This document shows positions 26,680-34,826 of a stretch of 64,000 bases of DNA, in pieces. The position numbers were made by a program, and so were the translations under genes. The number at the start of each line of letters is the position of its first letter. The first letter of the stretch is position 1. Location: positions 186,001 to 250,000 of the forward strand of contig NZ_AP028066.1 of the NCBI RefSeq assembly GCF_030297135.1, read 5' to 3'. Under the pieces are notes generated by a model. It was not told where the DNA came from and ran no database searches. It worked only from the letters and a program-made list of their open reading frames with translations. Source of the DNA: Pseudoalteromonas apostichopi (lineage in GTDB: Bacteria > Pseudomonadota > Gammaproteobacteria > Enterobacterales > Alteromonadaceae).

Positions 26680-27957
26680 TTAAAAAAGTAAGTCGATTTC
26701 AATTCGGCGGTTTAATGCCTTATCTGAATTCGTATTGCTCACTAAAGGCTCTGCAGAACCTTTTCCTTCTGGCCATAACCTTCCCATTAAGCCAGTATTC
26801 TTAGCCATTGAATTTGCTACTTGTGTAGCTCTAGCTAATGATAAATGCCAATTAGAAGGAAACTGACTGGTACTTATTGGGCTATCGTCGGTGTGACCTG
26901 TGATTAAGATTTTGCCTTTTGTTCCTTCAAGGCTTAGTGCTAACTTCTCTAAAATGGGTTGGAAAGAGGGCAATAGTGTTGCTTCACCAGAATTAAACAA
27001 ACTCTCATTATTTATTGTTATTCTGATCCTGTCTGTTTGTTGTTCAACGCTGACTATACCGCGTTGTATTTCTGTGTGTAATAACTGAGTTAACAAATCA
27101 AGTTGCTTACTTCTATTACCTTCAACTTGTGAAGATGACAAAGGGTGAACTGACTTCAAATTTTCAGCTGTAGCGTCAACTTGCTCATTAAGGCGCATGT
27201 TAAAAAATAAATAAACCACGAGTGCAATTAAAGCCAAAACCGATATCACAACCCAAAGTGGAATTTGGTTTCTGAGCTCTACACCTGCTGCAACACGGCT
27301 TTTCCAACTAGGTGTTAAAAATTGACTATGAGGCCCATCCAACTGATTGAGGATGTGATAAATTCTATTGCGATAATCTTCTAGCTTACTTTCACCGCTT
27401 GCTGCAACTCGAAACTTACCTTTAAAACCTAAATTTAAACAATGGTATTGTAGCTCTAAAAAGTTTCGATTCATTTCTGGATGCGCTAGCGCTTCATCCA
27501 GCAAGGTAAAAAAGTACTCACCACCAAATGTTTCTTTATGAAAAGTGGATAATAAGCTTTCTTCTGCCCATTCTAACGAACTCCACTTTGCATTTAATAC
27601 GGCTTCATCAATTGCAGCACATAAGCAATAACGCGCATTATTAATGACCGTGAGCTCAATTGATTTCGCGCGCAGATTCGTCTCAAAGCGCTTGATTGAT
27701 TCAATTGCACGATGCTTTAAAGCCGCTAAACTGTCTATTTGCGATGACTGATTAATAAAAATGATCAATGAAAAGCTGTCATTAGCCGCATCGAGTAATT
27801 CATTTTTAAAAATTGATACAGAACTAACATTCGCCTTTTCAGGTGAAGAGTGACTAAACGAGACCACGGTTTTGTCACTCGAACCTTGCGATGCTTCTGA
27901 ATTTGACTTGTTACGGCCCAAACGTCCTGGACGTGGTTTAATTATTGTTTCATCCAT
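26680..27957 (-). CDS. tssL: TssL with OmpA-like peptidoglycan-binding domain
   Basis: TssL is the inner-membrane partner of TssM. This is the extended form: 425 residues with an N-terminal cytoplasmic DotU domain (AAIDEAVLNAKWSSLEWAEESL, STFHKETFGGEYFFTLLDEAL, YHCLNLGFKGKFRV), a single membrane helix (IPLWVVISVLALIALVVYLF) and a periplasmic OmpA-like domain with ILITGHTDDSPIS and RATQVANSMA, ending NRRIEIDLLF. The OmpA-like part should anchor the complex to peptidoglycan. The ATG has GGAAG at a 7-base distance. It lies between tssK and tssM in the usual order. Confidence 0.95.
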   Translation of the reverse strand: MDETIIKPRPGRLGRNKSNSEASQGSSDKTVVSFSHSSPEKANVSSVSIFKNELLDAANDSFSLIIFINQSSQIDSLAALKHRAIESIKRFETNLRAKSIELTVINNARYCLCAAIDEAVLNAKWSSLEWAEESLLSTFHKETFGGEYFFTLLDEALAHPEMNRNFLELQYHCLNLGFKGKFRVAASGESKLEDYRNRIYHILNQLDGPHSQFLTPSWKSRVAAGVELRNQIPLWVVISVLALIALVVYLFFNMRLNEQVDATAENLKSVHPLSSSQVEGNRSKQLDLLTQLLHTEIQRGIVSVEQQTDRIRITINNESLFNSGEATLLPSFQPILEKLALSLEGTKGKILITGHTDDSPISTSQFPSNWHLSLARATQVANSMAKNTGLMGRLWPEGKGSAEPLVSNTNSDKALNRRIEIDLLF

Positions 27958-27973
27958 TGAAACGCTTCCTTTA

Positions 27974-29302
27974 TTAGCTTCTAATTGCCCAAAGAATTAA
28001 GTTTAAGTCAGGGTAGTTACCCGATAAATGAATAGCGATACCCCCACTGGATTTTAGTTTGCTCCAGTGTTCACTGTTTTTATTAAGCTCAAAATAATGA
28101 TATCCAGCATGGTAAGGTACTTGACGTGGCGCTGTAGGTAAGCCATTAATTGAGATCCCTGGTAGCTGGTTATTTACTAAATCTCGAATCGACTCTACGC
28201 TACCAATTTTAATTTGCGAAGGAAGCAACTTTCTTAATTCTTCATGCGGAATACTCGCTTTAACAGCCAGTACGAATTGAGCTGAGTCGAGAATCGACTT
28301 ATCTCTTAATGCACCGAATGAGATACCAAACTTACTTTGTTCTAACTTAATTTCAGTGGCTGTTTGTTCAATCACTTGGCTTAGTGATTGGTATAGGAAG
28401 TTCACAACCTCTGCAAAAACAAACTGTAAATTTGCATGGTCATATTTCGGAAGTTGCGGCACCCGTTTATTTACAGCACTAAATGTTGCAAGTTCGCCAG
28501 CAAGCTCAATTAACCGTGCATAAAGCTCTCGCGGATGAACACAAGAATGCGTTAATAGGCTTTGAAATATAGCATCATATTTATTGAGTGTTTGTAGCAT
28601 CAAAAAATCAGCCACGGATGTGCTACCTGCATACCCTTGGCATAGTCTCACCGCAATACTTTCAGCACGTTGCTTTATTAAACCTGAGACCTCTCTGACA
28701 AGCGCTGTTAAAGGCTTATTACTGGTGACAAACAAACTAGGAGGAATATACTTAGAATCAAGTTTAATTGCTCCCTCATTCGTGACTTCTGTAATTCTTG
28801 CAAGCGGCAGCAAGACATAACCCGATGTATCATCAGACATTAACATCAATCGGCTATGAAGCTTTGCTACTTGGATTACTTCTTGAGCTTGAGAGCCTAA
28901 ACTGTCATCACTAACTGATAAGTCTGCAATCCTGTAACGTGTCACTAATTCGTCTTCACTAGAAGAGATGTTGATCCCACTTCCCTTCAAGGCTGGAATT
29001 GCAAGGCATATAATTTCATCATAGGCACTTTTCGCTACCACTAAGGGATCAGGAAGAAACTCATCACTTGGCATCTGAATTGGGCATAAATCTGGCGAAA
29101 TAGCCGACAATTTATCAATAGCAAATTGACCGGTTACAAGTAGTTCGCTATCAATTTCGAGTTCAATGACTCCCCATGAATCAGCAACAGTGCCCTCTAT
29201 AACTCTTCTAATTACACTAGAAACATGCTTATCTGCTTGTTGAAAATGCTGAGGCCTTAAGAACATTCCTTCTGTCCATGCGACCCGCGTGTAATCACTC
29301 AT
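27974..29302 (-). CDS. tssK: TssK baseplate-membrane connector
   Basis: TssK is a trimer that docks the baseplate onto the membrane complex. The 442-residue protein opens with the family signature VAWTEGMFLRPQHFQQADKH. Further conserved blocks are AVNKRVPQLPKYDH, FVLAVKASIPHEELRKLLPSQIKIGS, LPGISINGLPTAPRQVPYHA and YFELNKNSEHWSKL near the end. The ATG is preceded by AAAGGAA. It follows tssJ by 10 bases and precedes tssL by 16 bases. Confidence 0.96.
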   Translation of the reverse strand: MSDYTRVAWTEGMFLRPQHFQQADKHVSSVIRRVIEGTVADSWGVIELEIDSELLVTGQFAIDKLSAISPDLCPIQMPSDEFLPDPLVVAKSAYDEIICLAIPALKGSGINISSSEDELVTRYRIADLSVSDDSLGSQAQEVIQVAKLHSRLMLMSDDTSGYVLLPLARITEVTNEGAIKLDSKYIPPSLFVTSNKPLTALVREVSGLIKQRAESIAVRLCQGYAGSTSVADFLMLQTLNKYDAIFQSLLTHSCVHPRELYARLIELAGELATFSAVNKRVPQLPKYDHANLQFVFAEVVNFLYQSLSQVIEQTATEIKLEQSKFGISFGALRDKSILDSAQFVLAVKASIPHEELRKLLPSQIKIGSVESIRDLVNNQLPGISINGLPTAPRQVPYHAGYHYFELNKNSEHWSKLKSSGGIAIHLSGNYPDLNLILWAIRS

Positions 29303-29312
29303 GTTTATTCCT

Positions 29313-29771
29313 TTAATCTTTCATATATACAGCTAACGACTCAACATTTACGTCAATGTCATCATAGCCTGTTGGGTCAACTTCTATAACAGCTCGCCAA
29401 CGGGCCTTTTCAATATCTCTGTAAGCGACCACAACACCAACAAAACGTGTGTTTCTGTTCAAGTTCATTTTGTATTCAATGTTTGCCGAAGGTTGTAATT
29501 CAAGCTCATCTTTCTTAAGTAGATCTGGACCAAGTACTGCTTCAGGATTTTCATATAGGCTAAAGAAATCTTGCGTATCAAAAATGGTGCGAGAGCTCAG
29601 TTCAAACACTTTATAAACAACAGGTGAAGGACGACCAGAGATATCTGGGTTCACATCTGAGGCCACTGAAATATTTAAATCAGTAGATGGGGGCACAAAC
29701 TTGTTTACTGTTGTACAGGCTGTTAAAAATACCCATAAAGCACCTACAAAAGTAAGCTTGAACTTCAACAT
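29313..29771 (-). CDS. tssJ: TssJ outer-membrane lipoprotein
   Basis: TssJ is the outer-membrane lipoprotein that binds the periplasmic end of TssM. The 152-residue precursor has a lipoprotein signal ending in the lipobox LTAC (Cys19). The mature part has the family pattern: a beta-sandwich start with DLNISVASDVNPDISGRPSP, then VVYKVFELSSRTIFDTQDFFSLYE, a loop with DLLKKDELELQP and FVGVVVAYRDIEKARWRAVI. A good ribosome binding site (AAGGAA) precedes the ATG. It lies between the FHA gene and tssK. Confidence 0.94.
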   Translation of the reverse strand: MLKFKLTFVGALWVFLTACTTVNKFVPPSTDLNISVASDVNPDISGRPSPVVYKVFELSSRTIFDTQDFFSLYENPEAVLGPDLLKKDELELQPSANIEYKMNLNRNTRFVGVVVAYRDIEKARWRAVIEVDPTGYDDIDVNVESLAVYMKD

Positions 29772-29797
29772 TGCATTATTCCTTCATTGTAATACAG

Positions 29798-31108
29798 CTA
29801 ATTTCCACGATTGTAAGCCTTCAGAAAATCATCAGAAAATGCTAAAACTCCTTTAGCTTTAACATCATCTGTAATGTCAGCATACAATTCGTTATATATA
29901 CGCCAGCTTGAAGCACCACCATAAGCAGGCAATGAGCTAAGTAACCCACCATTATTGCTTTGTGCTTTTATGCCATCGGGTGATAATTGCTCTAAAAGAC
30001 CATTAAGTGCCCCAGTCGCACCTGCTAATAACCCTTGCTCGTGAAGTTTTGTATCAACAAAACTTTCTTTAACTGCTTCATTCGCTGGCAAAAAACTTGC
30101 GCTATTGCGAACAAAAAGATTCTGCATTACATCATCAATGGTTGCTGAAAACTTAAGTGGATTATTCTGTTCAACTTTAAACGTTGTGTGATTCAATTTA
30201 AGTTGGTTCTTAATATTTGTTCGCTGGCGAATCAAATCCATCGAGCCTTCAAGGAAAAGCTTAAAGCACTCACCCATACGCTGCCATGTGTCTTCATTTT
30301 GCAGCTCTACTGATAGCTTTTCATTAACACTTAAACCATTTAAAAATGAAGAGATTAACTTCGATGAGTTTGGAATTTGATTATCTTTTATAGGTGCACT
30401 AACTGGGGCGTTATTTGCAGCCATTGCTCTATTGCCATTATTAAACGGCTTACTATCATTAACAGCTGGAGTGCTAATTACAGGCTCTTCTAGCGGTAAT
30501 ACAGGCACGCTATTTTCTTTTTCTTCTACCTTAGCTGATAGTTGTGCGAGTTCATCCCAATCCTCAGGAATAGGTTGACTCAGACTTTGTTGTGAAAATA
30601 TGTCAATATTATCACTCGGTGTTTTCTGAAAAGTAGGCGCAATCATTGCTTCTTCAAGTTCGTTTGCACTGCCATAAGCCATTTGCTGTTCAGCAAACCC
30701 CTTAATATCATCGCTTGAATCTTTTGGCGTTTCAGAAAGCGAGGTGTTGAAAGAATTGATTTGTGGCTCAAAATCTTGAACTTGGTTAACTTGCTGTAGA
30801 GTTGATTCTATTTGAAAATCACCAATCGTGAGAATGTCACCATCATTTAGACGGTGTTTGTTTTCTTTTCCTAACGGTGAAACTGAAAAGTTTATAAACA
30901 ATCCATTGGTAGAGTAGTCATATACATAGAATCCATCGGTCTCTTTTACGATTTTGCCATGGCGACCTGATATTACTTTTTCAGGATCAGGTAAATACCA
31001 ATCGCAATCTTCTGAACGACCAAAAGTTAATTCATTTTTTACTACTTTTTTCGCATCTATCTCAGGAGAGAGCCTGTGATAACTGGTAACATTTAGAATC
31101 ACTTCCAT
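29798..31108 (-). CDS. tagH: FHA-domain T6SS activator (TagH/Fha)
   Basis: A 436-residue cytoplasmic protein that is probably the substrate of the PpkA kinase and PppA phosphatase. The FHA domain fills about residues 20-100, with LTFGRSEDCDWYLPDP, VISGRHGKIVKETDG and STNGLFINFSVSPLG, including the phosphothreonine-binding Arg, Ser and Asn residues. A long acidic, Ser/Pro-rich linker follows. The C-terminal TagH domain has LAGATGALNGLLEQLSPDG and RIYNELYADITDD. It is the first gene of the FHA-tssJ-K-L-M-tagF-pppA block and is divergent from ppkA. Confidence 0.92.
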   Translation of the reverse strand: MEVILNVTSYHRLSPEIDAKKVVKNELTFGRSEDCDWYLPDPEKVISGRHGKIVKETDGFYVYDYSTNGLFINFSVSPLGKENKHRLNDGDILTIGDFQIESTLQQVNQVQDFEPQINSFNTSLSETPKDSSDDIKGFAEQQMAYGSANELEEAMIAPTFQKTPSDNIDIFSQQSLSQPIPEDWDELAQLSAKVEEKENSVPVLPLEEPVISTPAVNDSKPFNNGNRAMAANNAPVSAPIKDNQIPNSSKLISSFLNGLSVNEKLSVELQNEDTWQRMGECFKLFLEGSMDLIRQRTNIKNQLKLNHTTFKVEQNNPLKFSATIDDVMQNLFVRNSASFLPANEAVKESFVDTKLHEQGLLAGATGALNGLLEQLSPDGIKAQSNNGGLLSSLPAYGGASSWRIYNELYADITDDVKAKGVLAFSDDFLKAYNRGN

Positions 31109-31143
31109 TTGATTGTTAGTCCCATAAATACAAACATTCTATT

Positions 31144-31173
31144 AGGATAAAATACTTCACGGAATAAAGTCAA
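31144..31173 (-). promoter_or_regulatory. Candidate promoter for the FHA-tssJKLM block
   Basis: On the minus strand TTGACT (31168-31173) and TATCCT (31144-31149) are 18 bases apart, about 36 bases before the FHA gene start. The -35 box is good and the -10 box moderate. The surrounding 31109-31368 gap separates the two divergent T6SS units. Confidence 0.4.
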
Positions 31174-31295
31174 CGCGGAAAAATACCCAAAAATAAAATT
31201 TAAAATAGTTTCAAAAAACAGAATAAAAAGGATAAAACAATAATCAAACATTAAACTAAACCTTAAGTACCAGCTCATTAATATAAACTGAATGA

Positions 31296-31323
31296 TTGCT
31301 TATTGATGTATTTTTTGTAAAAT
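31296..31323 (+). promoter_or_regulatory. Candidate promoter for ppkA
   Basis: TTGCTT (31296-31301) and TAAAAT (31318-31323) are 16 bases apart on the plus strand, about 45 bases before the chosen ppkA start. The -10 box is close to consensus, the -35 box weak. Confidence 0.4.
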
Positions 31324-31368
31324 ATGGCACCAATCAAAAGGATATTGATTTTTATAAAAGGAATTATA

Positions 31369-33327
31369 ATGACTGCTGAAAATGATAAAACACGTATTGC
31401 TTCAATAAAAAATAAAAATGCAGTATCGAAAGAAAGCAAGCTTCTCTTAATTGGTAAATATCTAGCAAAGCGCTACTTAATTGAAGAATTAATTGGCGAA
31501 GGCGGAATGGGGTATATTTATCGAGCGCGAGATACCTATCTAAATACAAATTCAAATCAAGACGATATCGTCGCTATCAAAGTATTGCATCCAGAACTGG
31601 CAGACTCTGAAGATGCGCTACTGTTGCTAAAAGATGAAACAATAAAAACGCGCTCTCTTTCTCATCCTAACATTATTAAAGTGTTTTCAGCTTCATCAAG
31701 TGACAACTATCATTTCGTTGTAATGGAATGGATTGAAGGTGAAACTCTTGAACAGTTGATCAAAAGAAATAAGCCCAGTGGTTTATCTCAAAAAAGGGCT
31801 AAACCAATTTTAAATCAATTAATTGATGCCCTTACTTATGCGCACACAAAAGGAATCGTTCATAGCGACCTAAAACCTTCAAATATTATTCTTGATTCGC
31901 AAGGAAACTTAAAAATCTTGGATTTTGGGATTGCAAAAACAAATCTTCACGAAGATAAATATGCAGCGCCGGATAACAATGAGTTACCAAATAGCAATGG
32001 TTACACCCCCACATACGCGAGCCCTGAACAACTAAATGGGGACAAATCTTCAGCTAAAGACGATATATTTGCATTTGGCTGTATCGCATTTGAGTTATTA
32101 ACGAGTAAGCACCCATACAATAGAGTCGCTGCAAATCAAGTAGCAAAAGAAACAAGCGTAAATAAACCGAGCAACTGTTCACTCAGTGTGTGGCTTAAAC
32201 TCAAAAAATGCCTCTCACTTGATGCCGCAATGCGCCCTAAATCATTGCTCGAAGTTAGGTCTGAACTAAACAACAATAGAACATCTCTATTGATCCATGT
32301 TGCTTGCTACACGTTACTCATTGCTGGTGCTGGGTATCAGTTTTTATCTCAAAGTGATAAACAGCAATTGATTGAAGCAAACTATCAAAACTCGCTCGCA
32401 AAAGTAGAACAGCTTGAAACATGGATGAATTGGCCTAGTGATGGTTTACCGCAACGGTTAAATGAAATTCCACCACAATACAAAGTATTGAAAGAAGGAC
32501 TTTTAGCTGTTCATCAAAATAAAGTTGTGGAAAAGTTTACTGAACAAGTTGAAGGTTTATCAAGAACCGCCATAAATACAAAGGCCTATGATGATGCTAT
32601 TGATATTTATGAGGAAGCAAAAAAAATCTATCCCGATTCAGAAACATTAAATAATAAACTCGAAAGTTTACTTACTGAAAGACAGTCGATCCTTTCTGAT
32701 CTTAGTTATCGTTTAGATGTACTGTTATCGCAGTCTAGATATGATGAAAGTGGAGAAAACAATATTCACGGCCTTGTATCTCAATTAAAAATTATCGACT
32801 CTAGTTATAGCTATGTACCTAACCAAGAACATATAAATAATTTCAAACTGGCCGTTTTAACGTCTATTGAAAATGAAGATTTCGTCACACAAAAAACGTT
32901 ACTTGATGTAGGTGAATTAGTTTTTGCTAATATTTCAGAACTTGAACCACTCGTTACGGCATTGCGGAAAAAAGAGTCAGCCATGGTTGCATTAGCTGAG
33001 TATAAGAGAAAAACAAGTGAAGGGATGACTTTAAGCTACCCTGACGATGATGCCAAAATATTTTATCAAGAAAAGTTAGAAAGATTTAATACTCAACTTG
33101 CCAATGTTTCTGACTATAAACAACTTATGAAATTTGATGAATCATTTAGTAAGGAAGCTGAAATTTTCCCCGAATCTTTTGAGCCCATTTTATTAATCAA
33201 AGATCAAATTGCAACGACTTATATTTCTATGGCGAGTAGCTTAATGAAACGAAAAATGTACAGAACAGCCGAAAGACTTGTCGAACGTAGCGAAGAAATC
33301 AGAAAGAGTCTAGAAAATACAATTTAG
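31369..33327 (+). CDS. ppkA: Ser/Thr protein kinase PpkA (T6SS threonine-phosphorylation pathway)
   Basis: A 652-residue Hanks-type kinase. The domain has the glycine loop GEGGMGYIYRARD, VAIKVL with the ATP-binding Lys, HSDLKPSNIILD as catalytic loop, DFGIAK and YASPEQL. The usual HRD is HSD here, so the kinase lacks the arginine that makes activation-loop phosphorylation necessary. A membrane helix (IHVACYTLLIAGAGYQFL) leads to a helical, probably periplasmic, sensor region of about 300 residues with repeat-like segments. PpkA phosphorylates the FHA protein to activate T6SS assembly. The start is the ATG at 31369 with AAAGGAA at 5 bases; a reading from 31324 adds 15 unlikely residues. A PEGA lipoprotein gene follows. 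Confidence 0.93.
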   Translation: MTAENDKTRIASIKNKNAVSKESKLLLIGKYLAKRYLIEELIGEGGMGYIYRARDTYLNTNSNQDDIVAIKVLHPELADSEDALLLLKDETIKTRSLSHPNIIKVFSASSSDNYHFVVMEWIEGETLEQLIKRNKPSGLSQKRAKPILNQLIDALTYAHTKGIVHSDLKPSNIILDSQGNLKILDFGIAKTNLHEDKYAAPDNNELPNSNGYTPTYASPEQLNGDKSSAKDDIFAFGCIAFELLTSKHPYNRVAANQVAKETSVNKPSNCSLSVWLKLKKCLSLDAAMRPKSLLEVRSELNNNRTSLLIHVACYTLLIAGAGYQFLSQSDKQQLIEANYQNSLAKVEQLETWMNWPSDGLPQRLNEIPPQYKVLKEGLLAVHQNKVVEKFTEQVEGLSRTAINTKAYDDAIDIYEEAKKIYPDSETLNNKLESLLTERQSILSDLSYRLDVLLSQSRYDESGENNIHGLVSQLKIIDSSYSYVPNQEHINNFKLAVLTSIENEDFVTQKTLLDVGELVFANISELEPLVTALRKKESAMVALAEYKRKTSEGMTLSYPDDDAKIFYQEKLERFNTQLANVSDYKQLMKFDESFSKEAEIFPESFEPILLIKDQIATTYISMASSLMKRKMYRTAERLVERSEEIRKSLENTI

Positions 33328-33440
33328 CTCAAAACTTAAATAATCAAACGTCACGGAAGAACGAATTTGCACAATTATATTTTTGAACGCCATTCTTTTT
33401 CTTTAACGTTTAATAAATAGTGTAATTTAATGGAGTAATT

Positions 33441-33785
33441 ATGAAAAAATTAAGTCTTGCCTGTGCATTAATGATACTAGCAGGCTGTTCATCAACCACT
33501 GAGCTTTCGCCAGAACCAGAGCCTATTGTAGAGCCTGTAGCTGAAGTGATAGAAGAAATGCCTGCAACTTCATTAACCGTCGTTACTACACCTAACGATG
33601 CCCGTGTTCGTATTATGAATATTAAACCTGTGTACGAAGATGGTATCGAACTTGATAATGGTAAATACGATATTGAAGTAACAAAACCTGGCTATTTGAC
33701 CTATCGCAAGTGGATTGTTATAGATAAAAAAACAATATTGACTGTAGACTTGGACAGCATAAAGTCTAATCAATCGACGCAATAA
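33441..33785 (+). CDS. PEGA-domain lipoprotein
   Basis: A 114-residue predicted lipoprotein with a signal ending in LAGC (Cys16). A Pro/Glu-rich spacer (SPEPEPIVEPVAEVIEE) is followed by a PEGA domain: LTVVTTPNDARVRIMNIKP, YEDGIELDNGKYDIEVTKPG and YLTYRKWIVIDKK. PEGA domains are small beta modules in surface or periplasmic proteins, often next to kinases. The gene lies 113 bases after ppkA on the same strand and is closed by a strong terminator. It may be a periplasmic partner of the PpkA sensor region, by position only. It has its own ribosome binding site (GGAG, 7 bases). Confidence 0.8.
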   Translation: MKKLSLACALMILAGCSSTTELSPEPEPIVEPVAEVIEEMPATSLTVVTTPNDARVRIMNIKPVYEDGIELDNGKYDIEVTKPGYLTYRKWIVIDKKTILTVDLDSIKSNQSTQ

Positions 33786-33804
33786 TGTGAAATTACTTCC
33801 CACC

Positions 33805-33832
33805 AAAGGAAAGCAACTGCTTTCCTTTTTTT
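33805..33832 (+). terminator. Rho-independent terminator after the PEGA lipoprotein gene
   Basis: A 10-bp perfect stem AAAGGAAAGC / GCTTTCCTTT with loop AACT is followed by a run of seven T. It ends the ppkA transcript. Confidence 0.9.
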
Positions 33833-33841
33833 AATCTACTT

Positions 33842-34201
33842 TTAAATTAACTGCAAGTAATACAGTGACGACAGTGCACTGCAATTAACAATAACTGTTA
33901 ACCAAAGTACAGCAATAAAACTGCGTTTTTTAGATTTGTGTCTTAGCCATTGCTGCGCAATTAATGAACCTGGCCAGCCGCCGATTAACCCTAAAATATG
34001 CAGTGTACGCTCAGGCACTCTTATCACATGCTCGCCATGTTGCATCGCTAACCGTTTATCCCAGCCATATACCAAAAAGCTTATTAAGCTCGCTACGCTG
34101 TAAGTGCCTGCAATAAAGTAGGTAATATTAAGTTGCCACGATATCAGCCATAATAACGCTAAAAACAACAATGAAAATGTAACTAATGTTTTCTTAATCA
34201 A
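33842..34201 (-). CDS. DUF1294 small membrane protein
   Basis: A DUF1294 protein of about 119 residues with four membrane helices. Family marks are the VYGWDKRLAMQHGEHVIRVPE segment (read in two parts) and LHILGLIGGWPGSLIAQQWLRHKSKK, then a final helix. The function of the family is unknown. No ATG is available at the start. A TTG at 34199-34201 has AGGTGA about 7 bases upstream and is chosen here; a TTG at 34225 is the alternative and adds eight residues. The gene is divergent from the secreted protein gene at 34255 and convergent with the PEGA gene. Confidence 0.75.
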   Translation of the reverse strand: MIKKTLVTFSLLFLALLWLISWQLNITYFIAGTYSVASLISFLVYGWDKRLAMQHGEHVIRVPERTLHILGLIGGWPGSLIAQQWLRHKSKKRSFIAVLWLTVIVNCSALSSLYYLQLI

Positions 34202-34254
34202 AGAATTATCACCTATACTTTGCAAAATAAATTAAATTATATCGGGGCGTTATT

Positions 34255-34779
34255 ATGGCATACCTCAAATCACTTTTACTATCAATCTGCCTATGTTCGC
34301 TTTCTGTTATGGCAGCAGAGCAACAACTTGATGACAAGCTAAAAGTGTTTGAGCCTTACTTAGGCACGTGGCAGTCTGACTTTAATGTCGCAGCAGGTAA
34401 ACCTGCGGTGCAAGATGTGAGCACTTGGCAACGTGCGCTCAATGGCACCGCCATTAAAACCATTCACTCTATCAATGAAGGTGAATATGGTGGTGAATCG
34501 ATGATTTTTTGGGACAATAAAAAGCAGTCTTTGGTGTTTTATTACTTCACTACGGCAGGCTTTTATACCCAAGGCACAATGAATGTACTTAGCCCTACTC
34601 GGTTTGTTGCTTATGAAAATGTGACAGGCAGCAAAGAAGGGATCACTAAAGTAAAATCGACAAGCGAGTTTAAAAACAATAGCTTTGTGGTATCGACCTC
34701 TTACCTTAAAAAGGGTCAATGGACAAAACCCGATACCCGTACTTACACCCGCAGCGAAAAAACAGTTAAGTTTAAATAA
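34255..34779 (+). CDS. Secreted lipocalin-like protein of unknown function
   Basis: A 174-residue protein with a signal peptide (residues 1-21, hydrophobic core LLLSICLCSLSVMA). The mature part is beta-rich, with FEPYLGTWQSDF near the start, then MIFWDNKKQSLVFYYFTTAGFY and regular alternating strands ending RTYTRSEKTVKF. The LGTW motif and strand pattern recall DUF1579-type or lipocalin-like proteins, but I cannot name a family with certainty. It is probably periplasmic. It stands alone, between the divergent DUF1294 gene and a hairpin shared with the next gene. Confidence 0.65.
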   Translation: MAYLKSLLLSICLCSLSVMAAEQQLDDKLKVFEPYLGTWQSDFNVAAGKPAVQDVSTWQRALNGTAIKTIHSINEGEYGGESMIFWDNKKQSLVFYYFTTAGFYTQGTMNVLSPTRFVAYENVTGSKEGITKVKSTSEFKNNSFVVSTSYLKKGQWTKPDTRTYTRSEKTVKFK

Positions 34780-34792
34780 GAGCTTTAAAAAA

Positions 34793-34817
34793 GGGTAAGG
34801 TGTTTATCACCTTACCC
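34793..34817 (-). terminator. Hairpin terminator between convergent genes
   Basis: A perfect 10-bp stem GGGTAAGGTG / CACCTTACCC with a 5-base loop. On the minus strand it is followed by six T, so it best terminates the DUF3360 transporter gene; on the plus strand the T-run is poor. Confidence 0.8.
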
Positions 34818-34826
34818 TAATCTATA

